Shown: piece by piece, positions 24,119 to 31,952 of the stretch
Position numbering within the stretch: position 1 is the stretch's first letter
How the letters are laid out: every line of letters begins with the position of its first letter
Source: Bacteroidales bacterium
GTDB taxonomy: Bacteria; Bacteroidota; Bacteroidia; Bacteroidales; UBA1715
Length of the DNA: 44,970 nt
Direction of reading: 5' to 3'
Assembly (NCBI GenBank): GCA_017552705.1
Contig: JAFZOY010000084.1
Coordinates: 1 to 44,970 of the forward strand
Program-made: the position numbers and the translations under genes
The notes under the pieces: model-generated
What the model was told of the DNA's origin: nothing
What the model saw: the letters and a program-made list of their open reading frames with translations, nothing else
The model's database searches: none

Positions 24119-27022
24119 ATGCACTTTTATACGGAACATACGAATTTTGGAGAAGAAACGGGGCGTTTCTCTGATGGCGGAGAAAATAGTTTTCTTGTAA
24201 CCTCGCAATTTTGTCTGAATGATGACATGAATGCGTTTGCCTGTCAAAGAGGAATCATTATAGTTCTACCTTGTGATAATGATTGTGAGACAGGCGAAGA
24301 TGACGAACTGGTAACTGTAATATTGAAACCGATAGATAATTTGGAGATAAATTTTCGGAACGTGGATTACTACGTGTATCGTGGAATACGTAAGTCTAGT
24401 ATCTTGAAATCAGACACAGAAATGCAAGTTTCAGGACTATCTTCACCAGATTGGATAAATAGAATTTGTGATGAAAAAGGAAACGATGAACCATTTCCGG
24501 CATGTTTCGTAGGTTATTCTAAGGATTATGCGGATGATACAACGATAGATTTTGTGTTTTCAGAATCGAATGGTATGGCAGTATCTGAAGGAGAATGGTT
24601 CGGCATATTTTCCAAGAATGCAGATATGGGTTTTGAAATTGTAACGGATTCAAAGATGTTTCCGCTAACTGTTGGCTATGCAAAGCAAGGTTGTTACTCC
24701 GTTAAACCCTTCGGTACGACTGATTTTGAGCGAAGAATGAGCCGAGAAAGGATATTGGCATTCATAGACCCTGTGGCATTTTGGGGTATGCACTCGGAAG
24801 TTGGAATACACGTTGTTGGACAGACTCGGAAACTCAAAGGTGAAGAATTGAGAACATCTATTTTGTCTCTCTATGGAAACAAAAATCGTGTATATATGGA
24901 CATTCGGAGCGAATGGGGATATTCCTACAACGTATATGGTAATTATTCCGATGCATTGGGAAATTCCATACAACTATGCACAGGTCAGGACAATATTATC
25001 GCTCGACGGTATGAAACAAACGGCTGGCCGATACTGTATTTTGATATGGAGCAAAATTTAAATGAGAACTTTGACCATGTGACAATCAATCTTAGAATTA
25101 ACGATAATACAAAACCGATACTGTTTGTAGAAAATGCGGAATTGTTGGGTAAAAACAATTTTTCTCATTTTTTGGATGAGAAAGTTCTTCTTAATGGAGC
25201 CGCTACCGATTGGAGCAATGATGTGGTTCTTAAAATTCCCGACTCAAATTGGACTTATATAAAATTGCAATACTTTAAGCAAAATAATGTTGCGAATGCC
25301 GTTTATTCAACTGAAGAAATGGATACGTTACAAATTTTCAATATTTCGTTTGCTTCATTGGACACAAAGAATTTAGGAAATGCCGCATATATATTTTCAC
25401 AAGCAGAAGATAATAATTTCCCATTTATAGAAGGGGTTCTTTCTGATGAAAAATCATTTTCTGGCGTTGCTGTTGCAGGATCAAATTTTGATACAAAACG
25501 AGTTGTTTTCCATACTCGAATGATGTATCCTAAGGAAACTATTAGGGTATTCTATATGAAAACAAATTCTGAAATAAATAAAGGGTTTGATTTAGAAGGG
25601 TCATTTAATCAAATGTCGTTTTTGAAAAAAAACATAAATTGTTTTGCTCAGAGTATATTAGAAAATGGTGCTTCGGAACGGGTGAAGTTATTGGATATAT
25701 CGGCATACAATGGATTTCCTAATCGAAAAGAGGATTTGTTTGTTTTGGGGCTGACACAGGATGAGTTGTTTGCACTCAAAAACGTGTCGGGATTAAGCCC
25801 TCTACACCCAAGATATATTGGTTTTGATGATGTGTCACCGAATCCATCGAAAGATGTAATGGGAACGTATTATAGAAAATACAAACTAAAAGTGTGGGGA
25901 TATGACAGTAACGGCGAATGTATGGAAACGTATCCCTCTACAGACATTTTTGTTTATACGAAATCGGGGCACGTGTTCACATCGAGAGATTTTTCGGAAC
26001 AGGAGTCTCCGAAACAACAAATAAATAAAAAATGTCCCTATTGTTCTGCGAAATTCACCATGGAGTTAATTTGCAAAACATTAAACAAGAAAGAGACATC
26101 TCTTACCATTCAACAACGTAATAATATAAATTCGATAATTCCCTACTTGAATAAATATAGAGATGCCTATGGTTTAGATACTTGTTTGCGGAAGGCTCAT
26201 TTCATCGCACAGGTCGCACATGAAACAAAAGAATTTAAAGAGTTTGATGAGTCAGAAAACTTTGGATCTATGATACTTGCTAAAGTTAAGTCAAGAGCTT
26301 TTAGTAAAGATCCTAAAACAATAGATGATATTATTGTTATATCTTTAAAAGAACATTTATCATCAATATTTAGGTTTTTTGATAAGAATGACAAAGAACT
26401 GGTGAAAAACAATGATGAAATAGCAGGTATATTGTTACAGGAAAAGCCCTTAATAGTTGACAGTGAATTGTATGGAAGATATGAAGCTGGGAAAAAACTT
26501 ATAAAAAATGTTTTGAATGGTAATAATTTGCTATATAGAATATATATACAAAATCATTCTTCCTTTGGAGTACCTTTAATATCAAGATCGTATGCCTTGA
26601 TGCTTGGAAATGGAAATGAATTGACAAGAGATGGCTGGAAATTTAAAGGAAGGGGATTGTTTCATCTCACGGGTAGAGCTAATTACAATGATTTCTCAGG
26701 TTATCGTAATTCTCATCCTTTCCTTGATGATGACGAGAAAATAGATTTTACGAAAGATGGTTCCAATTTATGGGATGGGAAATATATGAAGATTTCATCT
26801 GATGCAAAATATGCCGTTCAATCAGCTCTTTGGTTTTGGAATTATGGTAATAAATACCAAAAGAGAAACTGTAAAGACTATGCAGATATTGATGATGTAG
26901 AATCTGTTTCGAAAACGGTTAATCAATATGATAGAGACTCCTTCCCTAATAGAGCAATTTACTATGAGCGAGCGAAACAGGCATTCAACATTGCGTTTCA
27001 CAAAAAATTTTTAGAAATATGA
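24119..27022 (+). CDS. Large modular protein ending in a GH19 cell-wall hydrolase, candidate antibacterial effector
   Basis: The product has 967 residues and no signal peptide. Residues 1 to about 630 are a large beta-rich region I cannot assign (with YYVYRGIRKS and AFIDPVAFWGMH). A CPYC knuckle follows (Cys639-Cys642). The C-terminal part (about 680-967) is a GH19 chitinase/lysozyme-like domain: HFIAQVAHETKEF (Glu702 as likely acid), LGNGNELTRDGWKFKGRGL, FHLTGRANY and a late YAVQSALWFW. The usual Gln of GRGxxQLT is His849 here. Such domains cut peptidoglycan or chitin. Lacking export by Sec but paired with a secreted small protein, it looks like a specialised-secretion effector. A phage-type lysin is the main alternative. 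The stop overlaps the next start as ATGA. Confidence 0.8.
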   Translation: MHFYTEHTNFGEETGRFSDGGENSFLVTSQFCLNDDMNAFACQRGIIIVLPCDNDCETGEDDELVTVILKPIDNLEINFRNVDYYVYRGIRKSSILKSDTEMQVSGLSSPDWINRICDEKGNDEPFPACFVGYSKDYADDTTIDFVFSESNGMAVSEGEWFGIFSKNADMGFEIVTDSKMFPLTVGYAKQGCYSVKPFGTTDFERRMSRERILAFIDPVAFWGMHSEVGIHVVGQTRKLKGEELRTSILSLYGNKNRVYMDIRSEWGYSYNVYGNYSDALGNSIQLCTGQDNIIARRYETNGWPILYFDMEQNLNENFDHVTINLRINDNTKPILFVENAELLGKNNFSHFLDEKVLLNGAATDWSNDVVLKIPDSNWTYIKLQYFKQNNVANAVYSTEEMDTLQIFNISFASLDTKNLGNAAYIFSQAEDNNFPFIEGVLSDEKSFSGVAVAGSNFDTKRVVFHTRMMYPKETIRVFYMKTNSEINKGFDLEGSFNQMSFLKKNINCFAQSILENGASERVKLLDISAYNGFPNRKEDLFVLGLTQDELFALKNVSGLSPLHPRYIGFDDVSPNPSKDVMGTYYRKYKLKVWGYDSNGECMETYPSTDIFVYTKSGHVFTSRDFSEQESPKQQINKKCPYCSAKFTMELICKTLNKKETSLTIQQRNNINSIIPYLNKYRDAYGLDTCLRKAHFIAQVAHETKEFKEFDESENFGSMILAKVKSRAFSKDPKTIDDIIVISLKEHLSSIFRFFDKNDKELVKNNDEIAGILLQEKPLIVDSELYGRYEAGKKLIKNVLNGNNLLYRIYIQNHSSFGVPLISRSYALMLGNGNELTRDGWKFKGRGLFHLTGRANYNDFSGYRNSHPFLDDDEKIDFTKDGSNLWDGKYMKISSDAKYAVQSALWFWNYGNKYQKRNCKDYADIDDVESVSKTVNQYDRDSFPNRAIYYERAKQAFNIAFHKKFLEI

Positions 27023-27747
27023 ACTTTAAAAAATATATTTTTGTTGTGTATATATTATGCAATTCCTTGTCTTTGTATTCACAACAGGTAGAGATAATAA
27101 AAGATTCTGTATGTATAGACGGAGTCTGGCGAGAACTTCAAGAACTTACATTTACACATCCCCAGATATATTGTGCAATACAACAAGAGGACTACAATGA
27201 CTTTGACACCATTTTTACAGACTACAAAGAACGTTTGAATTATAAAAAGAAATTAATTTTGGACTGCAACGGTTCTTGGAAATGTTTACGGGAAAAGGAC
27301 TATGTGTTGGAATATTATGAAATCAATTATCAGAAAAATGGCATTTTAAATGCAACATTATGTGTGGAAAATTTCGTCAATACATTCATAGGTATTGAAT
27401 TATTTACGTTTGATCTCAAAGAGGGCAAAAATCTTAGAGAAGAAGTGTTTATTAATAAGGATAAACTATTGGAAATATATCGGGAAAAAATAGAAGAAGA
27501 TTATGATGATGTGAAGAAGGACAATGATGCATATGACGATGATGATGATTTTTTTTCATATGGCGAAGACATAGATCCTGTTCATCTTTCCCAATATGAG
27601 ATTGAAACTGATTCTTTGGGTAAAATAGTCACATTTCGTTTTTTTCATCCCTTTCATTGGAATATGCGTTTGTTTGCCGAATTTTCTTTTGAAGAAATAA
27701 AGCCATTTCTAAAGCCAGAGTTTTTAAGACGCTTGACAGATGAATAG
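27019..27747 (+). CDS. Secreted protein, candidate immunity partner of the GH19 protein
   Basis: The product has 242 residues with a Sec signal peptide (MNFKKYIFVVYILCNSLSLYS, likely cut before QQ) and no lipobox, so it should reach the periplasm. The mature part matches nothing I know and holds an acidic run near residue 165-185 (DDVKKDNDAYDDDDDFFSY). The ATG overlaps the upstream stop by four bases, so both proteins are made together. An exported small protein coupled to a peptidoglycan hydrolase is the normal arrangement of effector and periplasmic immunity protein; that role is inferred from context only. Confidence 0.7.
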   Translation: MNFKKYIFVVYILCNSLSLYSQQVEIIKDSVCIDGVWRELQELTFTHPQIYCAIQQEDYNDFDTIFTDYKERLNYKKKLILDCNGSWKCLREKDYVLEYYEINYQKNGILNATLCVENFVNTFIGIELFTFDLKEGKNLREEVFINKDKLLEIYREKIEEDYDDVKKDNDAYDDDDDFFSYGEDIDPVHLSQYEIETDSLGKIVTFRFFHPFHWNMRLFAEFSFEEIKPFLKPEFLRRLTDE

Positions 27748-27790
27748 GAATTGGTAAGACAAAATTTGTGAGAGTGTGGGGAAAATAATT

Positions 27791-27819
27791 TTTGTAGTTA
27801 AATTTTTTTATTATTTTTG
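27791..27819 (+). promoter_or_regulatory. Promoter of the tRNA-like gene
   Basis: TTTG (27791-27794) and TATTTTTG (27812-27819) match the Bacteroidetes -33 and -7 elements, with a slightly short gap of 17 bases. Transcription from it would begin at about the first base of the tRNA-like fold. Confidence 0.6.
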
Positions 27820-27823
27820 CGAT

Positions 27824-27898
27824 GACCTAGTAGCTCAAATTGGACAGAGCGATCTTTTCGCAAAGGTTTGGTTCCGGGTTCGAATCCCGGCTAGAAAA
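27824..27898 (+). tRNA. Degenerate tRNA-like gene (possible tRNA pseudogene)
   Basis: A full cloverleaf can be drawn. The D stem is GCTC/GAGC with an AAATTGGACA loop (27833-27850). The anticodon arm is 27852-27868 with loop TTCGCAA, giving anticodon CGC by position. The variable loop has five bases, and the T arm is perfect: CCGGG, TTCGAAT, CCCGG (27874-27890). The acceptor stem is faulty: only four pairs form (CTAG with CTAG) and the three outermost positions mismatch; the anticodon stem also has a T-T mismatch. No CCA is encoded. It is therefore more likely a tRNA remnant or a tRNA-shaped RNA than a working tRNA. It has its own promoter and a downstream terminator. Confidence 0.55.
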
Positions 27899-27940
27899 TA
27901 ATTAATCTTTATATATTTGCTACAATTATGTAGTTTTATT

Positions 27941-27980
27941 AAACAGAAAAGGCAACCGTGATTGGTTGCCTTTTCTGTTT
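27941..27980. terminator. Long perfect hairpin, bidirectional terminator
   Basis: Bases 27941-27957 pair without error with 27964-27980, a 17-base stem with a GTGATT loop. The stem edges are A-rich on one side and T-rich on the other, so it can end transcripts from both directions: the tRNA-like gene from the left and the lipoprotein gene from the right. Confidence 0.85.
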
Positions 27981-27995
27981 TGAGGGGTTGCCTCG

Positions 27996-28044
27996 ATATA
28001 TAGAAATTGTACAATTGGAGCGTTAGTGATAGCCGATGAGTTTT
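27996..28044 (+). repeat. Right copy of the 49-base direct repeat
   Basis: This is identical to 23992-24040. It covers the last codons and stop of the minus-strand lipoprotein gene plus 27 bases beyond the stop. Similarity ends sharply at both edges of the repeat. Confidence 0.9.
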
Positions 28045-28856
28045 CGGTAGGCATTTGGATACCAGTCGGCGGTGGTGATGGTGAAATTGTATGCCGTGGC
28101 CGAACAGTCGGCATCTTGTATTTTTACCCTGATGCGTCCGCCTTGCATAAGGATTTGATGAAAGATTTCGGCATCGGTGCGTTCGCCCTTGTATGAGAAA
28201 TCGTCGAACCTCAACCTGTCGGAATGGTTGATGGAAGCCCTCAACTCGTGCCATTCGCCCTTGCTGTTCTGAACAATCACATTGTAACGGTCGTTGTAGC
28301 CAGTGACGGGATTTGAACCTTTGTATTCAAATAGTTTGATTGCGACGGAGTTCGCACTGGCAACGACAATCTTCACACGAAGGTCGGATTTGAGGGTAGC
28401 AGGGCTTGAAAACGTGCCGTAGATGGGTGCCTTGGTTGTGATGTACTTTTCGCTTGTGGGTTCGCCAAAGATGTCGGTGAAATACTGGATTTCCCAGATT
28501 CCGAGATTATCGGCGTTTGCCCGAAGGACGCTGTCCTTTTTTGCGGAATCGGCGGCGAGCGATAATTCTTCTGCCTTTGTAGTAACATACGGCAACAAGT
28601 TTAGGTAGAAGGATTTCTTTTCTGAACGCGGAAAACAGGTCACGAGTAAGTCGATGTAGTTTTTCGCGTCGACGAACTTTCCCGAGTCGATGGCTTTTTC
28701 GATGAGTGCCAGGTATTCCTGTTCGGAAAGTTGCACGTTTGGGTTGGTCGGAAGTGAATCTTGTCTGATTGTGTCGCAATGGTGTTCCGCTTCGGAACGT
28801 CCGCAGCCGACAAGAGAGGTTGCGAGCAACATTGCTGAAATTAAAATCTTTTTCAT
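28023..28856 (-). CDS. Lipoprotein of unknown function
   Basis: The product has 277 residues with a lipoprotein signal peptide (MKKILISAMLLATSLVGC). After a charged linker, a helical region (about 40-120) precedes a beta-rich domain that ends NFTITTADWYPNAYRKL. I know no family for it. Its final six codons and stop lie inside the right-hand 49-base repeat, and the same bases recur 4 kb away, so its 3' end was either the target or the source of the duplication that framed the effector cassette. The GC content is higher than in the genes on either side. Confidence 0.7.
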   Translation of the reverse strand: MKKILISAMLLATSLVGCGRSEAEHHCDTIRQDSLPTNPNVQLSEQEYLALIEKAIDSGKFVDAKNYIDLLVTCFPRSEKKSFYLNLLPYVTTKAEELSLAADSAKKDSVLRANADNLGIWEIQYFTDIFGEPTSEKYITTKAPIYGTFSSPATLKSDLRVKIVVASANSVAIKLFEYKGSNPVTGYNDRYNVIVQNSKGEWHELRASINHSDRLRFDDFSYKGERTDAEIFHQILMQGGRIRVKIQDADCSATAYNFTITTADWYPNAYRKLIGYH

Positions 28857-28986
28857 TGTTATGTGGTTAAAAATTATACTCTAATTTACGAAAAATTGAG
28901 GAGATTTCAAAAGGGATGAAAAGAAAATTCATATTGTGGTTTCCGATGTGTTTTTTGTAGTTTTTCTACGATTTTGTATTGAATTA

Positions 28987-29018
28987 TTTGCAAAACGATA
29001 AAATTAAGTGTATTTTTG
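28987..29018 (+). promoter_or_regulatory. Promoter of the defence operon
   Basis: TTTG (28987-28990), a 20-base gap and TATTTTTG (29011-29018) match the Bacteroidetes consensus at both elements with ideal spacing. It lies 46 bases before the ATPase gene and should drive the ATPase, RloB-like, hamA and hamB genes as one transcript. Confidence 0.75.
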
Positions 29019-29064
29019 TAAAAAAGTTACAAAAAAGTAGATGGTATTTTAATAAAGTAAGAAG

Positions 29065-30345
29065 ATGATACGAGAGTTTTGGGTAAAAAATTACCTGTCA
29101 ATCCGTGACAAGCAAGAACTTAATTTTATAGCAAAAAGTCAACCTTCGGAGTTGGTTTCGGAAATGGGCAATGGTGAGTTCTTGTATAAATTAGCAATTT
29201 TATATGGTTCAAATGCATCTGGTAAATCAAACATGCTTATTGCAATGAATACGATTTTCCGGCTGTTGGTTATGCCAAAAATAGATGCAACTCAAAAGAT
29301 TAATGGTGCCATTCCCTTTATTCTTACAAAGAAAGAACCAATAGAAATGCACGTGTCTTTTTATGCAAACAATATTAGGTATGATTATGATGTGTCGTTT
29401 AACGAAAATTACATTTTGAATGAAGTAATGTATTATTATCCCAACAAATCAAAGTCGTTGTTTTATGAACGTTCGTTTGTCGGCGAAAACATACAGGCGG
29501 ATGTCAAGTTTGGTACAAGCCTAAAACTACAAAGTAAGACGCAGGACAGTATTCGTGAGAATACATTGAATAATCATAGTGTCTTGTCAGTGTGCATCAA
29601 GTCTGCTTTAACAGAAGACATTGCTCCTTTCAACACTCTTTATAGATGGATTATGGATAATTATCATGATGTGGATGGGGATGGAGAAAAAGGGATTGTT
29701 GAAATTTTGAAAGTTGCATACAATACTCCACAAAAACGTAAATTCTATAACACAATGCTCCAAAAAGCGGATTTGAACATCTTGGAGTATCGTCCTGTTG
29801 TAGAGGATCGTTTGGTGCCTGCGGAATATCGTGAACGCATTCAGAAGGAAAATATTCCTGAAGAAATGAAAGAGGCCTTGCTTAAACCTACAGCGGATTC
29901 TGTTGCGTTTGTAAATCATTCTATAAATGGGGATTTTGACATTCCTCTCAAATGGCAGTCAAAAGGAACAATAAAATACATACGCATATTAGATGCATTA
30001 TACGATATGATAACAAGTTCTCACGTGTATTATCTTGATGAATTAGGAGAGGATTTGCATAATGATTTGTTGTACTACTATCTTAATGTTTTTTTATTCA
30101 ACTCAAAAAAATCGCAGTTGATTATCACAAGTCAAGAAACTACACTTCTGTCGCAGGATTTGATAAACGAGAACCGTGGAGTTGTATGGTTTGTGGAAAA
30201 GAACAAAGAAACTGCATCATCCGAATATGCCCGTGGTGATTCCTTCGGTTTGCACAAGAATTTGTCGCTATACAATTCTTATCGTATCGGTCGATTGGGC
30301 GCCAAGCCTGAATTGGGTAGTATCTTTATAAATCTGGAGGACTGA
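29065..30345 (+). CDS. AAA ATPase of an AbiL / RloA-like defence pair, first copy
   Basis: The product has 426 residues. The N-terminus is typical of the SMC/OLD-like ATPases (IREFWVKNYLSIRDKQELNF), with Walker A GSNASGKS (Lys54) and a late Walker B region YYLDELGEDLHND (Asp325, Glu326), followed by LIITSQETTLLS. A companion RloB-like protein starts 1 base after its stop. Pairs of this kind are known as RloA/RloB from restriction loci and as the AbiL abortive-infection system. The ATPase is thought to sense and the partner to act, but the mechanism is not settled. The gene at 35345 is a clear paralogue. Confidence 0.85.
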   Translation: MIREFWVKNYLSIRDKQELNFIAKSQPSELVSEMGNGEFLYKLAILYGSNASGKSNMLIAMNTIFRLLVMPKIDATQKINGAIPFILTKKEPIEMHVSFYANNIRYDYDVSFNENYILNEVMYYYPNKSKSLFYERSFVGENIQADVKFGTSLKLQSKTQDSIRENTLNNHSVLSVCIKSALTEDIAPFNTLYRWIMDNYHDVDGDGEKGIVEILKVAYNTPQKRKFYNTMLQKADLNILEYRPVVEDRLVPAEYRERIQKENIPEEMKEALLKPTADSVAFVNHSINGDFDIPLKWQSKGTIKYIRILDALYDMITSSHVYYLDELGEDLHNDLLYYYLNVFLFNSKKSQLIITSQETTLLSQDLINENRGVVWFVEKNKETASSEYARGDSFGLHKNLSLYNSYRIGRLGAKPELGSIFINLED

Positions 30346-30346
30346 T

Positions 30347-30958
30347 ATGGGAAAACAACGACAGACAGCACTCATCTTGGGTGAAGGACCAACGGAGTTC
30401 TTCTACTTCAAATCCTTGTGCGATGTGTTCAAGCGTCTGACCATCAAGCCTGATTATCCTAAGCATACGAGTATCAAGGAACTTGAACTCAAAATAGAAG
30501 AAGGTATCTCTATGGGATACAACCATATCTTCTGTGTCATTGATATGGACACAAAGGACGAAGAACCAGAGCGTACGCAGTATCAGAAGTTGAAGGATAA
30601 GTATGCCAAGCCCATCAACAAACCAAAGAAAGGTATTTATTGCGAAGTCGAGTTTTTTGAGACTCACCGCTGCACAGAACTATTCTTCCTATACTATTAC
30701 CGCTACACCTCACGTTCATACGAGAATCAAGAACAATTGTTGAATGATTTAAACAAAAGTGTTGAGTATCGTAAAACGATGGACTTCTTCAACAAAATCA
30801 AGGGATTGCACAGTTATTTTGAACGCAATGGAGGAAGTCTTGAAAACGCTGCGGGCAATGCCAATCGGTCTATGGATGAGAAAGAGGCAAGTGACAGGGA
30901 TTATACTTACTCGGAGTTGGGGAGACTGATAAAAGAAATGAAGGAGTTGGAGATATAA
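30347..30958 (+). CDS. RloB-like (AbiLii-type) protein, first copy
   Basis: The product has 203 residues. Conserved acidic residues of the RloB family are visible: ILGEGPTEFFYF (Glu13, Glu17) and FCVIDMDTKD (Asp66, Asp68), a Toprim-like arrangement that could bind metal for nucleic-acid cleavage. It is coupled to the ATPase gene. hamA follows after 25 bases, so the two defence systems share one transcript. Confidence 0.82.
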   Translation: MGKQRQTALILGEGPTEFFYFKSLCDVFKRLTIKPDYPKHTSIKELELKIEEGISMGYNHIFCVIDMDTKDEEPERTQYQKLKDKYAKPINKPKKGIYCEVEFFETHRCTELFFLYYYRYTSRSYENQEQLLNDLNKSVEYRKTMDFFNKIKGLHSYFERNGGSLENAAGNANRSMDEKEASDRDYTYSELGRLIKEMKELEI

Positions 30959-30983
30959 ATAATCATTCTATAATTGACCTTTT

Positions 30984-31952
30984 ATGAGCGGTAAAATTTG
31001 GAATTTCAATATACTGATAGACGACAGTTTTGTTAACTTCAATCCTAATAGTGTTGAGATTACTCCCGACACTAATGATTTCCTTGTTTCTTTAGTAAAT
31101 GGTTTCGAGGAAGGTCATTGGATGAAAAAGAATTTTCAGAATTTCATCTATAATAACATAGTTGAAACTGCCCTCAAGGCAGAAGAAAGAATAAAAATCG
31201 TAGATGATAGCTATTCTTGTTTAGTAGAATCTGCAAAACATCTTAGGCTTATAGACAAGGACGGCGTAGATGAGGAAACCAAGAAAAAAGACAAGGGAAG
31301 AGGAAGCGAAATTGCAGAAATAGTGCTTTATGGAATAATGAAGCATCATTTTAATGCCATTCCTGCCATTCCTAAAATCTACTATAAGCAAAATGACAAA
31401 ATGAATGCTTTAGGAGATGATTCTGTTCATATTGTTATCACCAAAGATGGAGATTTTCAGATATGGTTAGGAGAAGCTAAATTTTATAATGATTTGGATG
31501 ATAAAAGATTTGGTGAGCCTCTTGATTCTATTGCCCAAATGCTAAATCCTGCCATCATTCGAAAAGAAATAGGAATACTGACAGGTTTAAACGAACTGGA
31601 TGTTGTGTTAAGGGATAATCTTGAGATGCTTGAGAATGTAAAGAGTATACTAAAGAATTTTACATCCATTGACGAAATAAAAGAAAGGCTGCATGTTCCT
31701 ATTCTACTATTGCACGAATGTGAAATAACCAATTGCGCAACAAGGTTGAGTGAAGAATACAAGAAAAAAATCATTGACTATCACTATGATAGGGCTACAA
31801 CCTATTTCAAAAAGCAAATCAACAAATTCAAGAGCTATATAGATTATGATAAGATTAATTTTCACTTGATTTTATTCCCTGTACCTAATAAAAGTGAGAT
31901 TGTTGAATGGTTTATATCACGTGCTAAAACATTACGAGAAGATGCTCAATGA
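30984..31952 (+). CDS. hamA: Hachiman nuclease subunit HamA (DUF1837)
   Basis: The product has 322 residues and matches DUF1837. The nuclease-like core has GRGSEIAEIVLYG (about 110), then a strand with Asp157 and WLGEAKFYND (Glu164, Lys166), a PD-(D/E)XK-type arrangement. In the Hachiman antiphage system HamA acts with the helicase HamB and degrades DNA when the complex is triggered. The next gene is the matching helicase and overlaps this stop by 11 bases, as expected. All key residues are present, so the system looks functional. Confidence 0.88.
   Translation: MSGKIWNFNILIDDSFVNFNPNSVEITPDTNDFLVSLVNGFEEGHWMKKNFQNFIYNNIVETALKAEERIKIVDDSYSCLVESAKHLRLIDKDGVDEETKKKDKGRGSEIAEIVLYGIMKHHFNAIPAIPKIYYKQNDKMNALGDDSVHIVITKDGDFQIWLGEAKFYNDLDDKRFGEPLDSIAQMLNPAIIRKEIGILTGLNELDVVLRDNLEMLENVKSILKNFTSIDEIKERLHVPILLLHECEITNCATRLSEEYKKKIIDYHYDRATTYFKKQINKFKSYIDYDKINFHLILFPVPNKSEIVEWFISRAKTLREDAQ

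Noticed and set aside
23992..28044. The 49-base repeats as attL and attR of the nearby tyrosine recombinase
   Set aside because: The recombinase lies about 4 kb outside the repeats; an att site of its element would be expected next to it, near mnmE. Homologous exchange or another enzyme is more likely.
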